Shown here one piece after another: positions 44,255-54,332 of a stretch of DNA of 64,000 bases. The notes under the pieces were generated by a model. It made no database searches and was not told the DNA's origin. It saw nothing but the letters and a program-made list of their open reading frames with translations. Within the stretch, counting starts at the first letter, position 1, and every line of letters starts with the position of its first letter. The stretch spans positions 62,001-126,000 of the forward strand of contig NZ_JAJAWG010000006.1 of assembly GCF_020531905.1 (NCBI RefSeq), given 5' to 3'. This DNA comes from Deefgea salmonis. GTDB taxonomy: Bacteria; Pseudomonadota; Gammaproteobacteria; Burkholderiales; Chitinibacteraceae. Position numbers and translations under genes: made by a program.

Positions 44255-45001
44255 ATGAATTATCATTGGGACTGGGGTGTGTTTTTTAAACCCACCGGTA
44301 TCGGCAGTGAAATTTATTTAGACTGGTTCATTACCGGTTTAGGCTGGACGATTGCACTGGCCCTGACCAGCTGGATTATTGCTTTATTGATTGGCACAAT
44401 CGTTGGTGTTGCCCGTACGTTACCGAATAAAATCATTGCCAATTTAGCCGCTGGCTATGTAGCTTTATTTAGAAATATACCACTCTTAATTCAATTATTT
44501 ATTTGGTACTTTATGGTGCCTGATTACCTGCCTGAAAATTTAGAGATTTGGTTTAAACAAGATATTAATCCAGCGACCAGCGCATTTATTAGTACAGTGA
44601 TTTGTCTAGGCTTATTTACCGCGGCTCGAGTTGCCGAACAAATTCGCACGGGCATTGAGGCACTTCCTAAGGGACAAATGAATGCGGCTTTAGCGCTCGG
44701 TTTACGTTTGCCACAACTGTATAAAGATGTTTTATTGCCACAAGCTTTCCGCATCATCATTCCACCGATCACCAGTGAATTTTTGAATGTATTTAAAAAC
44801 TCATCGGTTGCGTCCTTAATCGGGCTCATGGAATTATTAGCTCAAACCAAACAAACTGCTGAATTTACCGCTAATTTATTTGAAGCATTTACACTGGCGA
44901 CTTTAATTTATTTCACACTCAATATGAGTCTCATGCTGCTGATGCGTAAATTAGAAAAACGAGTGCAAGTGCCTGGCTTGATTGCTTTAGGAGGAAAATA
45001 A
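44255..45001 (+). CDS. gltJ: Amino-acid ABC transporter permease (GltJ-like)
   Basis: A 248-residue membrane subunit. The ABC-contact (EAA) loop is visible as EALPKGQMNAALALGLRLPQLY. I choose ATG 44255 (NYHWDWGVFF) with GGAG upstream; the TTG at 44240 belongs to the ribosome binding site. It starts just past the attenuator and its stop abuts the next ATG. Confidence 0.92.
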   Translation: MNYHWDWGVFFKPTGIGSEIYLDWFITGLGWTIALALTSWIIALLIGTIVGVARTLPNKIIANLAAGYVALFRNIPLLIQLFIWYFMVPDYLPENLEIWFKQDINPATSAFISTVICLGLFTAARVAEQIRTGIEALPKGQMNAALALGLRLPQLYKDVLLPQAFRIIIPPITSEFLNVFKNSSVASLIGLMELLAQTKQTAEFTANLFEAFTLATLIYFTLNMSLMLLMRKLEKRVQVPGLIALGGK

Positions 45002-45667
45002 ATGGATTTCTCCAATATCTTACCCGCACTGCCCAGTATGATGGATGGATTGTGGTTAACACTCAAACTCACGGTGCTCTCCATTATTGGTGGCGTCATC
45101 ATTGGGACTTTACTGGCTTTAGCACGTCTGTCTAATCATAAATTCTTGGCGATGATTGCCGGATTTTATGTTAATTACTTCCGCTCTATTCCATTACTTT
45201 TGGTCATCACTTGGTTTTATTTTATGGTGCCCTTTATTATTGGCTGGGTCACCGGAACGAATCGCCCCGTTGGTGCGCTCACTTCGTGTTTAATTGCATT
45301 TATGCTATTTGAAGCGGCTTATTTTTGCGAAATCGTTCGAGCAGGGATTCAATCGATTTCGAAAGGCCAAATCAATGCTGCTTATGCATTGGGTCTTAAT
45401 TACCGCCAAGCTATGCAATTGATTGTTCTGCCGCAAGCGTTTAGAAAAATGATGCCGCTATTAATGCAGCAATCCATCATTTTATTCCAAGACACCTCTT
45501 TGGTTTATGCAGTTGGCTTAATGGACTTTTTAAATACCGCACGTTCACGTGGTGATATTGTTGGCCAACCGCATGAGTTTTTATTATTTGCGGGTTTAAT
45601 TTATTTTATTATTAGCTTTGGTGCGTCTAGTTATGTGACGTACCTCAAAAAGAGGACAACCGTATGA
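45002..45667 (+). CDS. gltK: Amino-acid ABC transporter permease (GltK-like)
   Basis: The 221-residue second membrane subunit. The EAA loop reads SISKGQINAAYALGLNYRQAM. AGGAGG directly precedes its start. It overlaps the ATPase gene by four bases (ATGA), so gltJ, gltK and gltL form one tightly coupled unit. Confidence 0.92.
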   Translation: MDFSNILPALPSMMDGLWLTLKLTVLSIIGGVIIGTLLALARLSNHKFLAMIAGFYVNYFRSIPLLLVITWFYFMVPFIIGWVTGTNRPVGALTSCLIAFMLFEAAYFCEIVRAGIQSISKGQINAAYALGLNYRQAMQLIVLPQAFRKMMPLLMQQSIILFQDTSLVYAVGLMDFLNTARSRGDIVGQPHEFLLFAGLIYFIISFGASSYVTYLKKRTTV

Positions 45668-46392
45668 TTTCGATTGAACACATTAATAAATGGTACGGTG
45701 ATTTCCAAGTCCTGACCGATTGCACTGCAGATATTAGCAAAGGCGAAGTGGTTGTCGTGTGCGGACCATCGGGCTCGGGAAAATCAACTTTAATTAAGTG
45801 CGTGAATGCACTTGAGCCTTTCCAAGAAGGCCGAATTATTGTTGATGGTATCTCAGTGGGCGATCCACAAACCGACTTGCCTTTATTGCGCTCGCGAATT
45901 GGGATGGTGTTTCAAAACTTTGAGCTGTTTCCACACCTCTCGATCACTGAAAACTTAATGCTCGCTCAACAGCGCGTTTTAGGCCGTAGCGCCGATGAAG
46001 CGCGCGACACAGGCCTCAAGCTACTCGATCGCGTTGGCCTTAAGGTGCAAGCGGCTAAGTTCCCTGGCCAGCTCTCGGGTGGCCAGCAGCAACGTGTTGC
46101 GATCGCTCGCGCCTTGGCAATGAACCCGATTGCCATGCTGTTTGATGAGCCGACCAGTGCCTTAGACCCAGAAATGGTCAATGAAGTGCTCGACGTCATG
46201 ACCGAACTGGCGCAAGAAGGAATGACCATGATGTGTGTAACCCATGAAATGGGTTTTGCGCGCCGAGTCGCCAATCGGGTGATTTTTATGGACAAAGGGC
46301 ATATCGAAGAAGATTGCAGTGCCGTTGAATTTTTTGGCAGCCCACGTGGCGAGCGCGCACAACACTTCTTGTCAAAAATTCTACATAACTAA
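45664..46392 (+). CDS. gltL: Amino-acid ABC transporter ATPase (GltL-like, second copy)
   Basis: A 242-residue ATPase with Walker [10 protein letters not shown], signature [15 protein letters not shown] and Walker [13 protein letters not shown]. It is translationally coupled to gltK, so it is the more likely dedicated ATPase of this importer. A bidirectional terminator follows. Confidence 0.93.
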   Translation: MISIEHINKWYGDFQVLTDCTADISKGEVVVVCGPSGSGKSTLIKCVNALEPFQEGRIIVDGISVGDPQTDLPLLRSRIGMVFQNFELFPHLSITENLMLAQQRVLGRSADEARDTGLKLLDRVGLKVQAAKFPGQLSGGQQQRVAIARALAMNPIAMLFDEPTSALDPEMVNEVLDVMTELAQEGMTMMCVTHEMGFARRVANRVIFMDKGHIEEDCSAVEFFGSPRGERAQHFLSKILHN

Positions 46393-46423
46393 AATCGATG
46401 TATTAGCCGATAGGCCTTAATAA

Positions 46424-46458
46424 AAAAGGGCTGCAAGCGTATACCTTGCAGCCCTTTT
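46424..46458. terminator. Bidirectional terminator between gltL and the GGDEF-EAL gene
   Basis: AAAAGGGCTGCAAG (46424-46437) and CTTGCAGCCCTTTT (46445-46458) form a perfect 14-base stem with a 7-base loop. It suits both convergent genes. Confidence 0.92.
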
Positions 46459-46473
46459 GCATTACGCCATTTT

Positions 46474-49083
46474 TTACATCTTGGCTTGCAAACCCAAGCG
46501 CATCCAAAGCTCGGCAACGCCCGCTGGCACAGGCTCGCTAAAGTAAAATCCTTGCATATAATTCACGCCTAGCCCTTGCAAGAATCGGGCGGTTTCTAAG
46601 CTTTCAACCCCCTCAATGACCAGCTCCAATTGCAATCCTTGCGCCATTTGTGCAATCGCATGCATGACTCTTCTGCCATCTTCTGTATGTAAACGCTGCG
46701 CAAATGACACATCCACTTTTAGCATCTGCGCCGGCATTTCATGCAATTGCGACAATGAAGAGTACCCAGTACCAAAATCATCAATCGCAATTTCAAAACC
46801 CGCCAAACGCAATTGCCGTAAATGACGCATTTGCCGAGAATAATCAGTCAATGCAATACTTTCGGTGATTTCTAAAATAATATCCGATGGCCGCAAACGA
46901 AAACTGGATAAACGCTCAACCAATTGCGTCACAAAACTAGGTAAAAACAATTGACTACGTGAAATATTAATCATCATTTTTTGCGCCAAACCAGCATCGC
47001 GCCAATCGCGCAACTTAGCAAATGCGATCAGCATAATCTGCTCTGATAATTCTTGAATTAAACCGACTTTTTCTGCCATTGGAATAAATAATTCAGGGCT
47101 AATCCAGCCACTTTTATCATCTAGCCAACGCGCCAACGCTTCAACCGATACCACTTCGCCGGTTTTAGCATTCACCACGGGCTGATAAAACACTTGCAAA
47201 CCGCCCTGCTGAATCGCACTCGACAATCGAGATTGAATCGCAACATGTTCACGACCCAGCGCTTTTAAATGAACGATATCACCATAAAAACAGGCGTTAT
47301 TTCTTCCTGCATGCTTGGCGTGATACATCGTATGATCTGCGGCAGATAATAATTCTTCACCACTTTCGGCATTGTCTGGATAAATCGCAAAGCCCACTGA
47401 AATCGTCGGCTGCGTTTCCATACCATTAATACTGATGCTTTCTCTGGCTGCTAATCGAAGTGACTCAGCAATAATTTTTAATTGTTTGCTGTCTTTTAAA
47501 TTTGGAATTAACGCAATAAATTCATCGCCGCCCCAGCGCGCCAAAATGGCATCTTCGGGCAATACCGCTTTAAGGCGCTTCGATAAGCTAATCAGTAACT
47601 CATCGCCAGTTTGATGTCCAAATGCATCATTAATTTGTTTAAAATGATCTAAATCGATAAAGCCTAAACCGACTTTACACTGATTTATTCGAGCCTGATC
47701 AATGGCGCGATGCAATTCATCATCGAGCAAAAGGCGATTAGGTAAACTGGTTAATCCATCGTAAAGTGCCAATTGCGTAATATGCTGCTCATTTAAATGG
47801 GCCACCGTTACATCACGCAATACGCCGCGCAATCCAGTAATTTTTTGATCCGGTCCAAAATGCGCGATCAAACGCGCTTCGACCCATACAAACTCTCCAT
47901 CTTCACGCATTAACCGAAAACGAACATGATTGGGTACCGCTGATTTGGCCAATTGTGCCAAAACGTCAGCCACCAATGTCGCATCATCCGGATAAACCCA
48001 AGACAAAATAGACCGAGATAAGTCCTGATTTAAATGACGCGGATCGACCCCACGCAACTTAGTCCAAGCCGCCGTTGCCTCAGTTAGAACACCTTGCGGC
48101 GACAGATCAATAATGGCCTCTTCCAGTAGATTTAAGGTGTCTAGCGTGGTTTTTTTACGCGCAGCGTCTTGCATCAACGCCGTCACGTCCTGCATCAACA
48201 CCACAATATGCTGACGACTACCCGCAGCAACGCATTGCAAACGCACTAAAAGGCAGACTTGATCTTGCAACACACAATGAAATTGCATGCTAGCGAGCCC
48301 CGCCAATAATTTAGGTACGCGTTGCACTAATTCTCGGGCCAACTCAAAAGGCAATGCAATCGTTAATGCGCGCCCCAATAAATCGCCAGGCGCAGGTAGG
48401 CTCGGATGACCAGACCAAACTTGGCAAATCACGCCATTGGGCTCCAGCTCAAACACCATATCTTGCGTAGCACCGACTAAGGCGCGTAACCGTTGTTGAT
48501 TCGCAATGGACTCGGCGGCTACTTTGGCTTTTAACAGCGCCTGTGCCACATGATTGCTTAACATCGACAATAAACGCAGCTCGGTTGAATCGCGCTGCCG
48601 GCTTTCATCGTCATTTAAAAAAGTTAAAAATCCAAATAACTGCCCATTGTCTAGCAATGGAATACACAATAATTGGCGCACCCCAACTTGCGCCAATAGC
48701 ATTTGCTCAGCGAGCGGTAGCTCAAGCAATGACTTATTGAGCACCATACCGACGGCAAGGGTATCGGCCAGTAATGGATACTGGTCATACTCTAGCGTCA
48801 CAAACGGCTGGGGGGTATTACGTGCTAGGTGGCAATCATCATCTCGCCATGCTGCAATCAGCCGTGCAATTTTGCCATCGGCCTCATTCAGATACAGCCC
48901 CGTCATTCCGCTATGCGAAGCCTCTGCAAGCGTGCGCAAGACTTCAACCATGGCGTCAGGATCATCAGCAACCGCCAATAAATTAACCACACAGTCAAAA
49001 GCGTTAAAATAGGTTTGGTAAAGGCCTAGGGCCTCATGAGGCGCAAGCGACGCTGCAATAGAGACTAGATTTTCAGACCGCAC
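46474..49083 (-). CDS. GAF-PAS-PAS-GGDEF-EAL protein, c-di-GMP turnover
   Basis: About 869 residues, no membrane helix. A GAF-like region covers about 35-190, two PAS domains lie roughly at 200-310 and 320-440, then GGDEF (DGLTSLPNRLLL, RWGGDEF) and EAL (VEALARW, NISRSQL, EITES, DDFGTGYSS, IEGVES). Both catalytic sites look intact, so it could make or degrade c-di-GMP. The frame opens at a TTG at 49119, but that TTG lies in the T-run of the topA terminator. I prefer the GTG at 49083, which has CAAGG five bases upstream. The start is uncertain. Confidence 0.88.
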   Translation of the reverse strand: MRSENLVSIAASLAPHEALGLYQTYFNAFDCVVNLLAVADDPDAMVEVLRTLAEASHSGMTGLYLNEADGKIARLIAAWRDDDCHLARNTPQPFVTLEYDQYPLLADTLAVGMVLNKSLLELPLAEQMLLAQVGVRQLLCIPLLDNGQLFGFLTFLNDDESRQRDSTELRLLSMLSNHVAQALLKAKVAAESIANQQRLRALVGATQDMVFELEPNGVICQVWSGHPSLPAPGDLLGRALTIALPFELARELVQRVPKLLAGLASMQFHCVLQDQVCLLVRLQCVAAGSRQHIVVLMQDVTALMQDAARKKTTLDTLNLLEEAIIDLSPQGVLTEATAAWTKLRGVDPRHLNQDLSRSILSWVYPDDATLVADVLAQLAKSAVPNHVRFRLMREDGEFVWVEARLIAHFGPDQKITGLRGVLRDVTVAHLNEQHITQLALYDGLTSLPNRLLLDDELHRAIDQARINQCKVGLGFIDLDHFKQINDAFGHQTGDELLISLSKRLKAVLPEDAILARWGGDEFIALIPNLKDSKQLKIIAESLRLAARESISINGMETQPTISVGFAIYPDNAESGEELLSAADHTMYHAKHAGRNNACFYGDIVHLKALGREHVAIQSRLSSAIQQGGLQVFYQPVVNAKTGEVVSVEALARWLDDKSGWISPELFIPMAEKVGLIQELSEQIMLIAFAKLRDWRDAGLAQKMMINISRSQLFLPSFVTQLVERLSSFRLRPSDIILEITESIALTDYSRQMRHLRQLRLAGFEIAIDDFGTGYSSLSQLHEMPAQMLKVDVSFAQRLHTEDGRRVMHAIAQMAQGLQLELVIEGVESLETARFLQGLGVNYMQGFYFSEPVPAGVAELWMRLGLQAKM

Positions 49084-49116
49084 AAAAGCCTTGAGTAACA
49101 ATTGAATGAGCTTTAT

Positions 49117-49156
49117 CAAAAAAACACTAAAAACGGGAACCGAATCGATTCCCGTT
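49117..49156 (-). terminator. Terminator of topA
   Basis: On the minus strand AACGGGAA pairs with TTCCCGTT (49132-49156) around an 8-9 base loop, followed by TTT-AGTG-TTTTTTT. Confidence 0.8.
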
Positions 49157-49167
49157 GTGGTGTGATT

Positions 49168-51462
49168 TTACGCTTTTTCTGGCGGAGGGATCAGTACTTC
49201 ACTGTAGCCACACTCTTTTTGTGGACACACTTTTTCGGTACCACGGCGTTTCGTGACTTTGATCGTCATAATCGGCCATTTACACTGCGGACAAGGCTCT
49301 GCCACCGGTGGATTCCATGTTGCATATTTGCAATCTGGATAGGTATTGCAAGAATAAAACAGCTTGCCATAACGGCTTTTGCGCTCAATCAAGCTGCCTT
49401 TATGACACTCTGGGCATTCAATACCGGTGTCTTTTGGCTTTTCAAGTGGCTCAATATGCTTGCATTTCGGGTAATTTGAGCAGCCAATAAACTTGCCATA
49501 ACGACCCAATTTGATCAGTAAGGGTGATTCACACTTTGGACAAGTGCGATCAGGCACCACTTCGGGCTCAACCGGAGCGGCATTGGGATCATCGCCAATA
49601 TTACGTGTGTAATCACACTCAGGATAAGAGCTACAGCTAATAAAGCGACCACGACGACCTAAGCGAATCGATAGCTTATGTTTGCCACATTTCGGGCAAT
49701 CCTCATCCATTGCTTCATGCGTGACTTCCGCGCGCGTTAAAGCTTGTTTTTCTTCAACTTGCTTATGGAACTTGGTCCAGAACTCATCCAAAACTGGAAT
49801 CCACTCACGGCTGCCGTTAGAGATTTCATCGAGCTTGTCTTCCAATTTGGCGGTAAAGTTGTAATCCACATACTGAGTGAAATGCTCAGATAAAAACTTA
49901 TTCACCACTTCACCGGTGTCGGTTGGTGTGAAGCGCTTTTTATCTAAAATCACATACTCTCGATCTTTTAAGGTAAAGATAATCGAGGCGTAGGTTGAAG
50001 GACGGCCAATGCCAAACTCTTCGAGTGATTTGACCAAACTCGCTTCAGTAAAGCGCGGCGGTGGCTGGGTAAAATGCTGCTCACCAGAGATTTTTTCTAC
50101 CGGTAAAACATCTCCTTCAGTCATCACCGGTAAGCGAGCTTCATCTTCATCATCGTCGACATCATCAGCATCTTCTTGGTATACCGCGATAAAGCCGGGA
50201 AATACCAAAGTCTGTCCTGTGGCGCGAAATAAATTTTCTGGACTACCTACGGCAATATCAACGGCAACGGTATCAAACTTTGCCGAGGTCATTTGGCAGG
50301 CTAAGGTCCGCTTCCAAATCATTTGGTAAAGCTTAAATTGTTCCGGCGACAAGAAAGTTTTGACCGACTCAGGCGTGCGATGAATCGACGTTGGGCGTAC
50401 CGCTTCATGCGCTTCTTGCGCATTTTTGGCTTTGTTTTTATACGCAATCGCGTCTTTCGGTAAATATTCTTTTTCGAAATGCTCGCCAATATAGCCACGT
50501 ATTTCAGCTAATGCATCGTTCGATAAAGCCACCGAATCGGTACGCATATAGGTGATTAAACCGACGGTTTCTCCGCCCAGATTAATCCCTTCATAGAGTT
50601 GCTGCGCAGTGCGCATCGCTCTATCGGTGGTAAAGCCTAATTTCCGCACCGCTTCTTGCTGCAAGGTTGACGTGGTAAATGGCGCAGCAGGACTGCGCGA
50701 TTTCTTTTTCTTTTCAACTGAATGCACTTGAGCGGGTAAATCGGCTAAACCTGCCAAAATAGTGGCTTGAGCCGCTTCATCCGGGATATCAAATTGATCG
50801 AGCTTTTTCCCTTGCCACGTGGTGAGTCTCGCAGCGACTTTACTGCGACCTTTTTTGGTATCAAGGTGGATTGACCAATATTCTTGGGCATTAAACGCAC
50901 GGATTTCAATCTCGCGCTCGCAAATTAAGCGCAAAGCAGGACTCTGCACTCGGCCTGCTGAGAGACCAGTACGCACCTTTCGCCATAGCAAGGGCGACAA
51001 ATTAAAGCCGACTAAATAATCTAATGCGCTGCGTGCTTGCTGTGCATTGACTAAATTAAAGTCAATATCGCGTGGATTGGCGACGGCCTGCAAAACAGCA
51101 GACTCAGTAATCTCATGAAATACAACGCGTTTAAAGGTTTTTTCTGGGCTAATTAATTTCTTAGCTTTTAAAATTTCCATAATATGCCAAGAAATAGCTT
51201 CACCTTCTCGATCCGGATCGGATGCGAGGTAAATATGGTCAGCAGCTTCAACAGCATCACAGATGGCATCAACGTGCTTTTTATTTTTTTCGATGATCTG
51301 ATACTTCATTTTGAAGTCTTTTTCAGGATCTACCGAGCCAGATTTACGCACTAATCCGCGCACATGGCCATAAGAAGCAAGAATTTGGAAATCTTTGCCC
51401 AAATATTTTTGTAGGGTTTTCGCTTTCGAAGGCGACTCAACGATTAAGAGATTGGCCGGCAT
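49168..51462 (-). CDS. topA: DNA topoisomerase I
   Basis: Relaxes negative supercoils. The Toprim domain starts NLLIVESPSKAKTLQKYLG with the acidic motif ASDPDREGEAISWH. The active-site Tyr lies in GLITYMRTDS at about residue 305. Four C-terminal zinc-ribbon modules can be read (CPKCGKHKLS, CPKCESPLL, CPECHKGSL, CPQCKWPIM). The 764-residue length is shorter than E. coli TopA (865) but usual for this group. It follows smg, as in other betaproteobacteria. Confidence 0.96.
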   Translation of the reverse strand: MPANLLIVESPSKAKTLQKYLGKDFQILASYGHVRGLVRKSGSVDPEKDFKMKYQIIEKNKKHVDAICDAVEAADHIYLASDPDREGEAISWHIMEILKAKKLISPEKTFKRVVFHEITESAVLQAVANPRDIDFNLVNAQQARSALDYLVGFNLSPLLWRKVRTGLSAGRVQSPALRLICEREIEIRAFNAQEYWSIHLDTKKGRSKVAARLTTWQGKKLDQFDIPDEAAQATILAGLADLPAQVHSVEKKKKSRSPAAPFTTSTLQQEAVRKLGFTTDRAMRTAQQLYEGINLGGETVGLITYMRTDSVALSNDALAEIRGYIGEHFEKEYLPKDAIAYKNKAKNAQEAHEAVRPTSIHRTPESVKTFLSPEQFKLYQMIWKRTLACQMTSAKFDTVAVDIAVGSPENLFRATGQTLVFPGFIAVYQEDADDVDDDEDEARLPVMTEGDVLPVEKISGEQHFTQPPPRFTEASLVKSLEEFGIGRPSTYASIIFTLKDREYVILDKKRFTPTDTGEVVNKFLSEHFTQYVDYNFTAKLEDKLDEISNGSREWIPVLDEFWTKFHKQVEEKQALTRAEVTHEAMDEDCPKCGKHKLSIRLGRRGRFISCSSYPECDYTRNIGDDPNAAPVEPEVVPDRTCPKCESPLLIKLGRYGKFIGCSNYPKCKHIEPLEKPKDTGIECPECHKGSLIERKSRYGKLFYSCNTYPDCKYATWNPPVAEPCPQCKWPIMTIKVTKRRGTEKVCPQKECGYSEVLIPPPEKA

Positions 51463-51515
51463 GGTTCCCCAAGGCAGCAGAGATTCAAAAACTGGAGTGC
51501 GTGGCGCAGCGCGGT

Positions 51516-51974
51516 CTAATGCAGAGCAAAACCTTCACGGCCAAACAGCAACTCCTCGATTAGGAGATTGGTTAAAGCGTCACGCTTTTGCCAAATCACC
51601 ATTAAAACTATTAATTTAATTCTTTCTAGCGCGACTTCACCATCGGGTTCACGCCAAAGTCGATCAAGGACTAATTCGCGCTCGCCCGCACTCAAGATTC
51701 GTGTGGCATCTAAAGAATGCATAAATATTGCCGCGTCTTCACTCAGTCTTTCTAGCTCCATCGGATGCAAGGAGCGAAAGCCAAATTCATTGGAATCGAG
51801 TAATTTATAGGGTGCAACATCAATTTGTTTGAGCTCAGATAACCACGTCAGCGCATCATGTATATCTTCACCCTCAAAGCCAGCCAAAGATAATTTCTTG
51901 GCCAATTGAGACATATCAGGCAAGCCGTCTGCGTTATAAAACTGCTCAAAAAGGTAAGCAAGCACTTCTAACAT
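51516..51974 (-). CDS. smg: Smg family protein (DUF494)
   Basis: A 152-residue helical protein of the Smg family, which is typically encoded beside dprA and topA. Family motifs include VLAYLFEQFYNADGLPD and the C-terminal VMVIWQKRDALTNLLIEELLF. Its function is not established. It lies eight bases after dprA and is probably cotranscribed with it. Confidence 0.92.
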   Translation of the reverse strand: MLEVLAYLFEQFYNADGLPDMSQLAKKLSLAGFEGEDIHDALTWLSELKQIDVAPYKLLDSNEFGFRSLHPMELERLSEDAAIFMHSLDATRILSAGERELVLDRLWREPDGEVALERIKLIVLMVIWQKRDALTNLLIEELLFGREGFALH

Positions 51975-51982
51975 AATCTGTA

Positions 51983-53092
51983 TTAAACCCCTCCGCCAAT
52001 GCGTTGATAGCGTCCGCCAGGCAAAGAAGCCAGCTTCCCTTCCAATTCAAAACCCAACAGAATCTCGTACAGCGCGGCATTCGTCAAGCCAGTTCGCAGA
52101 ATTAAAGTTTCAATATCCACAGGATCCCAGCCCAAAGCCTGCCAAAACGCATCCTCAGCCACCGACGGCTGTGGCTGTTTTTTAGGCGTAGCGGCCACTG
52201 AGAATAAATCATTACCAAAACAAAGTTCACTCAAAATATCATCTCCAGACTCAACAAGCTTAGCACCACTCTTAATCAAAGCATGGCAACCTTTCGCTTG
52301 CGGGGAATGAATTGAGCCTGGGATTGCAAAAATTTCACGACCAAGATCAACGGCCTGCCTCGCCGTGATCAATGAGCCACTACCCAATGCCGCCTCAACC
52401 ACCAAACAGCCCAAACCTAAGGCGGCAATAATTCGATTTCGCTGTGGGAAATGCATCGGCAATGGCGGCGAGCCCAACGCAAACTCCGACAAAATCAAAC
52501 CTTCGGCCGCCAATTGATGGGCAAGCTGACGATTACTGGCCGGATAGATCCGATCAAGCCCTGTTCCCACCACTGCAATACTTGAACTACGGCCGGCTAA
52601 TCCACCACGATGTGCTGCAGCATCAATACCACTGGCCATGCCACTGACAATGCACAGTCCCGCACTGGATAAATGCGCAGCAAATTGCTCAGCATGATCA
52701 ATCCCCTGCGGCGTGGCATTTCGACTACCTACTATACTGAGTGCGGGCTTTTTAAGTAAATTCAAGTCCCCCTTGGCATACAGCACGATGGGGGGATCGG
52801 GTAGAGACAACAAAGAAGCCGGATACAATTCATCATTTAAAGTGATGAAATGATGCTGAGGTTCAAGCAACCACGCTTGGGTTAACTCAACGATGCCTGC
52901 ATGATTTGGCACACAAGTGGTCAACACGGCGTCAATGAGTTGGGGAGAAATTAGATTTTTAAATGCGCTGCGCGGCGCAGCAAAAATCTGCTCGGGTTCG
53001 CCCAAAGCGCGCAATAAATGCAATTGGCTACGAACCCCTAACCCAGGGATGAGGGAGAGTCGTAGCCAAGCTTGAAGTTCAGCGGTGAGCAA
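51983..53092 (-). CDS. dprA: DNA-processing protein DprA
   Basis: Loads RecA on incoming single-stranded DNA during natural transformation. The Rossmann-like domain is clear (SIVGSRNATPQGIDHAEQFA, SGMASGIDAAAHRGGL, SEFALGSPPLPMHFPQRNRI). A C-terminal winged-helix domain (about 300-365) is present. The length of 369 residues is normal. Its presence suggests competence, though other com genes are not in the window. It starts two bases after the LysM gene. Confidence 0.95.
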   Translation of the reverse strand: MLTAELQAWLRLSLIPGLGVRSQLHLLRALGEPEQIFAAPRSAFKNLISPQLIDAVLTTCVPNHAGIVELTQAWLLEPQHHFITLNDELYPASLLSLPDPPIVLYAKGDLNLLKKPALSIVGSRNATPQGIDHAEQFAAHLSSAGLCIVSGMASGIDAAAHRGGLAGRSSSIAVVGTGLDRIYPASNRQLAHQLAAEGLILSEFALGSPPLPMHFPQRNRIIAALGLGCLVVEAALGSGSLITARQAVDLGREIFAIPGSIHSPQAKGCHALIKSGAKLVESGDDILSELCFGNDLFSVAATPKKQPQPSVAEDAFWQALGWDPVDIETLILRTGLTNAALYEILLGFELEGKLASLPGGRYQRIGGGV

Positions 53093-53094
53093 TT

Positions 53095-54162
53095 TTATTC
53101 TACCGCAGCACTCGCCTTCGCAGTATCGCCGGCATTAATCGGCAATGTGCTGTCCATCACCAGCGCATACGCGACTTTGGGGAAAACGCGATACACGAAT
53201 AAATTGCCGCTTTTAATCGGTGGCGTGAATCGTGTTGGTTCGGCGCTGGTTTCTTTAGCAATCAATCTTGGCGCTTTATAACTAAACAGCACCGTGCCCA
53301 TATCCAAACCATCAAGCGCACCGCGATTCAGTACTACGGTGGTTAAAGAGCCCGCTTCGGTCGAGCCACCATACGTAGAAATCACTTTGCCTTCGATGGC
53401 ATGAGCTGGCAAGTGCGGTACATAATTAATGAATTGCTTTTCTGGCGAGCGGATTAAACGATCGCCGACTGAAATCTCTTCTCGGCTATTGCCGACGATC
53501 ATCGTAGTCACGTCGCCCTCGCGCTTAACCCGAACATCCCCGAGGTAAGTCACTTCAATGCCAATCACTTCCTTAGGATTTTCGGGGTCGATCAAAGGTT
53601 TACCTTTGCGAAATGCCTGCCATGTCTCACCGGGCTGGGCATCAACCAAATCCACCGAGTAAATTTGATCACTCGGGCCAAACAATAAGCGGCTATCAGG
53701 TCCTGCAGCAATCCGTGGCGCAGCCGTAAAGTCCTCGACACTCATCACCAACGGTTTACTCAAAAAAGGCTCAATTGAGGCGTAAGGAATACTCGCAATC
53801 GCATTGCCACTCAAGGTGGTTTCGCGAATTCTCGGGCTTAATTTACCGTTGCCGCTGCGCCCGTCAAATTTTTGATTTTTTAATAATTTAAGCCGCGGTT
53901 GGCCGCTTGAGGTATCCAATACAATCACATCGCCAGGATAAATCCAGTGCGGATTTTTAATGTCGGTTTTATTTAATTGCCAGATTTCTGGCCAGCGCCA
54001 AGGCTGGCTTAAAAATTTACCGGAGATTCCCCACAATGTATCGCCTTTCACCACCACATACCGATCCGGTGCATTTTTAGCTAATTTCAATTCATCTGCC
54101 ACGGCAGGCGCGGATAAAAAACCAACCGCTAATAGCAGCGATACAATGGATTTACGCATCAT
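53095..54162 (-). CDS. LysM domain periplasmic protein
   Basis: A 355-residue secreted protein with signal peptide RKSIVSLLLAVGFLSAPAVA and one LysM module (YVVVKGDTLWGISGKFL, LNKTDIKNPHWIYPGDVIVL) at about 35-85. The remaining 270 residues have no enzyme motif that I know. The family is regularly encoded before dprA and probably binds peptidoglycan. It is divergent from def. Confidence 0.9.
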   Translation of the reverse strand: MMRKSIVSLLLAVGFLSAPAVADELKLAKNAPDRYVVVKGDTLWGISGKFLSQPWRWPEIWQLNKTDIKNPHWIYPGDVIVLDTSSGQPRLKLLKNQKFDGRSGNGKLSPRIRETTLSGNAIASIPYASIEPFLSKPLVMSVEDFTAAPRIAAGPDSRLLFGPSDQIYSVDLVDAQPGETWQAFRKGKPLIDPENPKEVIGIEVTYLGDVRVKREGDVTTMIVGNSREEISVGDRLIRSPEKQFINYVPHLPAHAIEGKVISTYGGSTEAGSLTTVVLNRGALDGLDMGTVLFSYKAPRLIAKETSAEPTRFTPPIKSGNLFVYRVFPKVAYALVMDSTLPINAGDTAKASAAVE

Positions 54163-54332
54163 TATTTAAGCCCAAAGCTTACCGGTCGTCGACCTTGCAA
54201 GCAAAAATTCAAAGAAGTTCACCGATATGATCTTGATATCTAACCACCCCGACCCATATCGAATATAATACAACGCTATACATTATCTCTATTTTTAATT
54301 CTGCATATCAACTTTTGGTCTAGCAAGCACAC

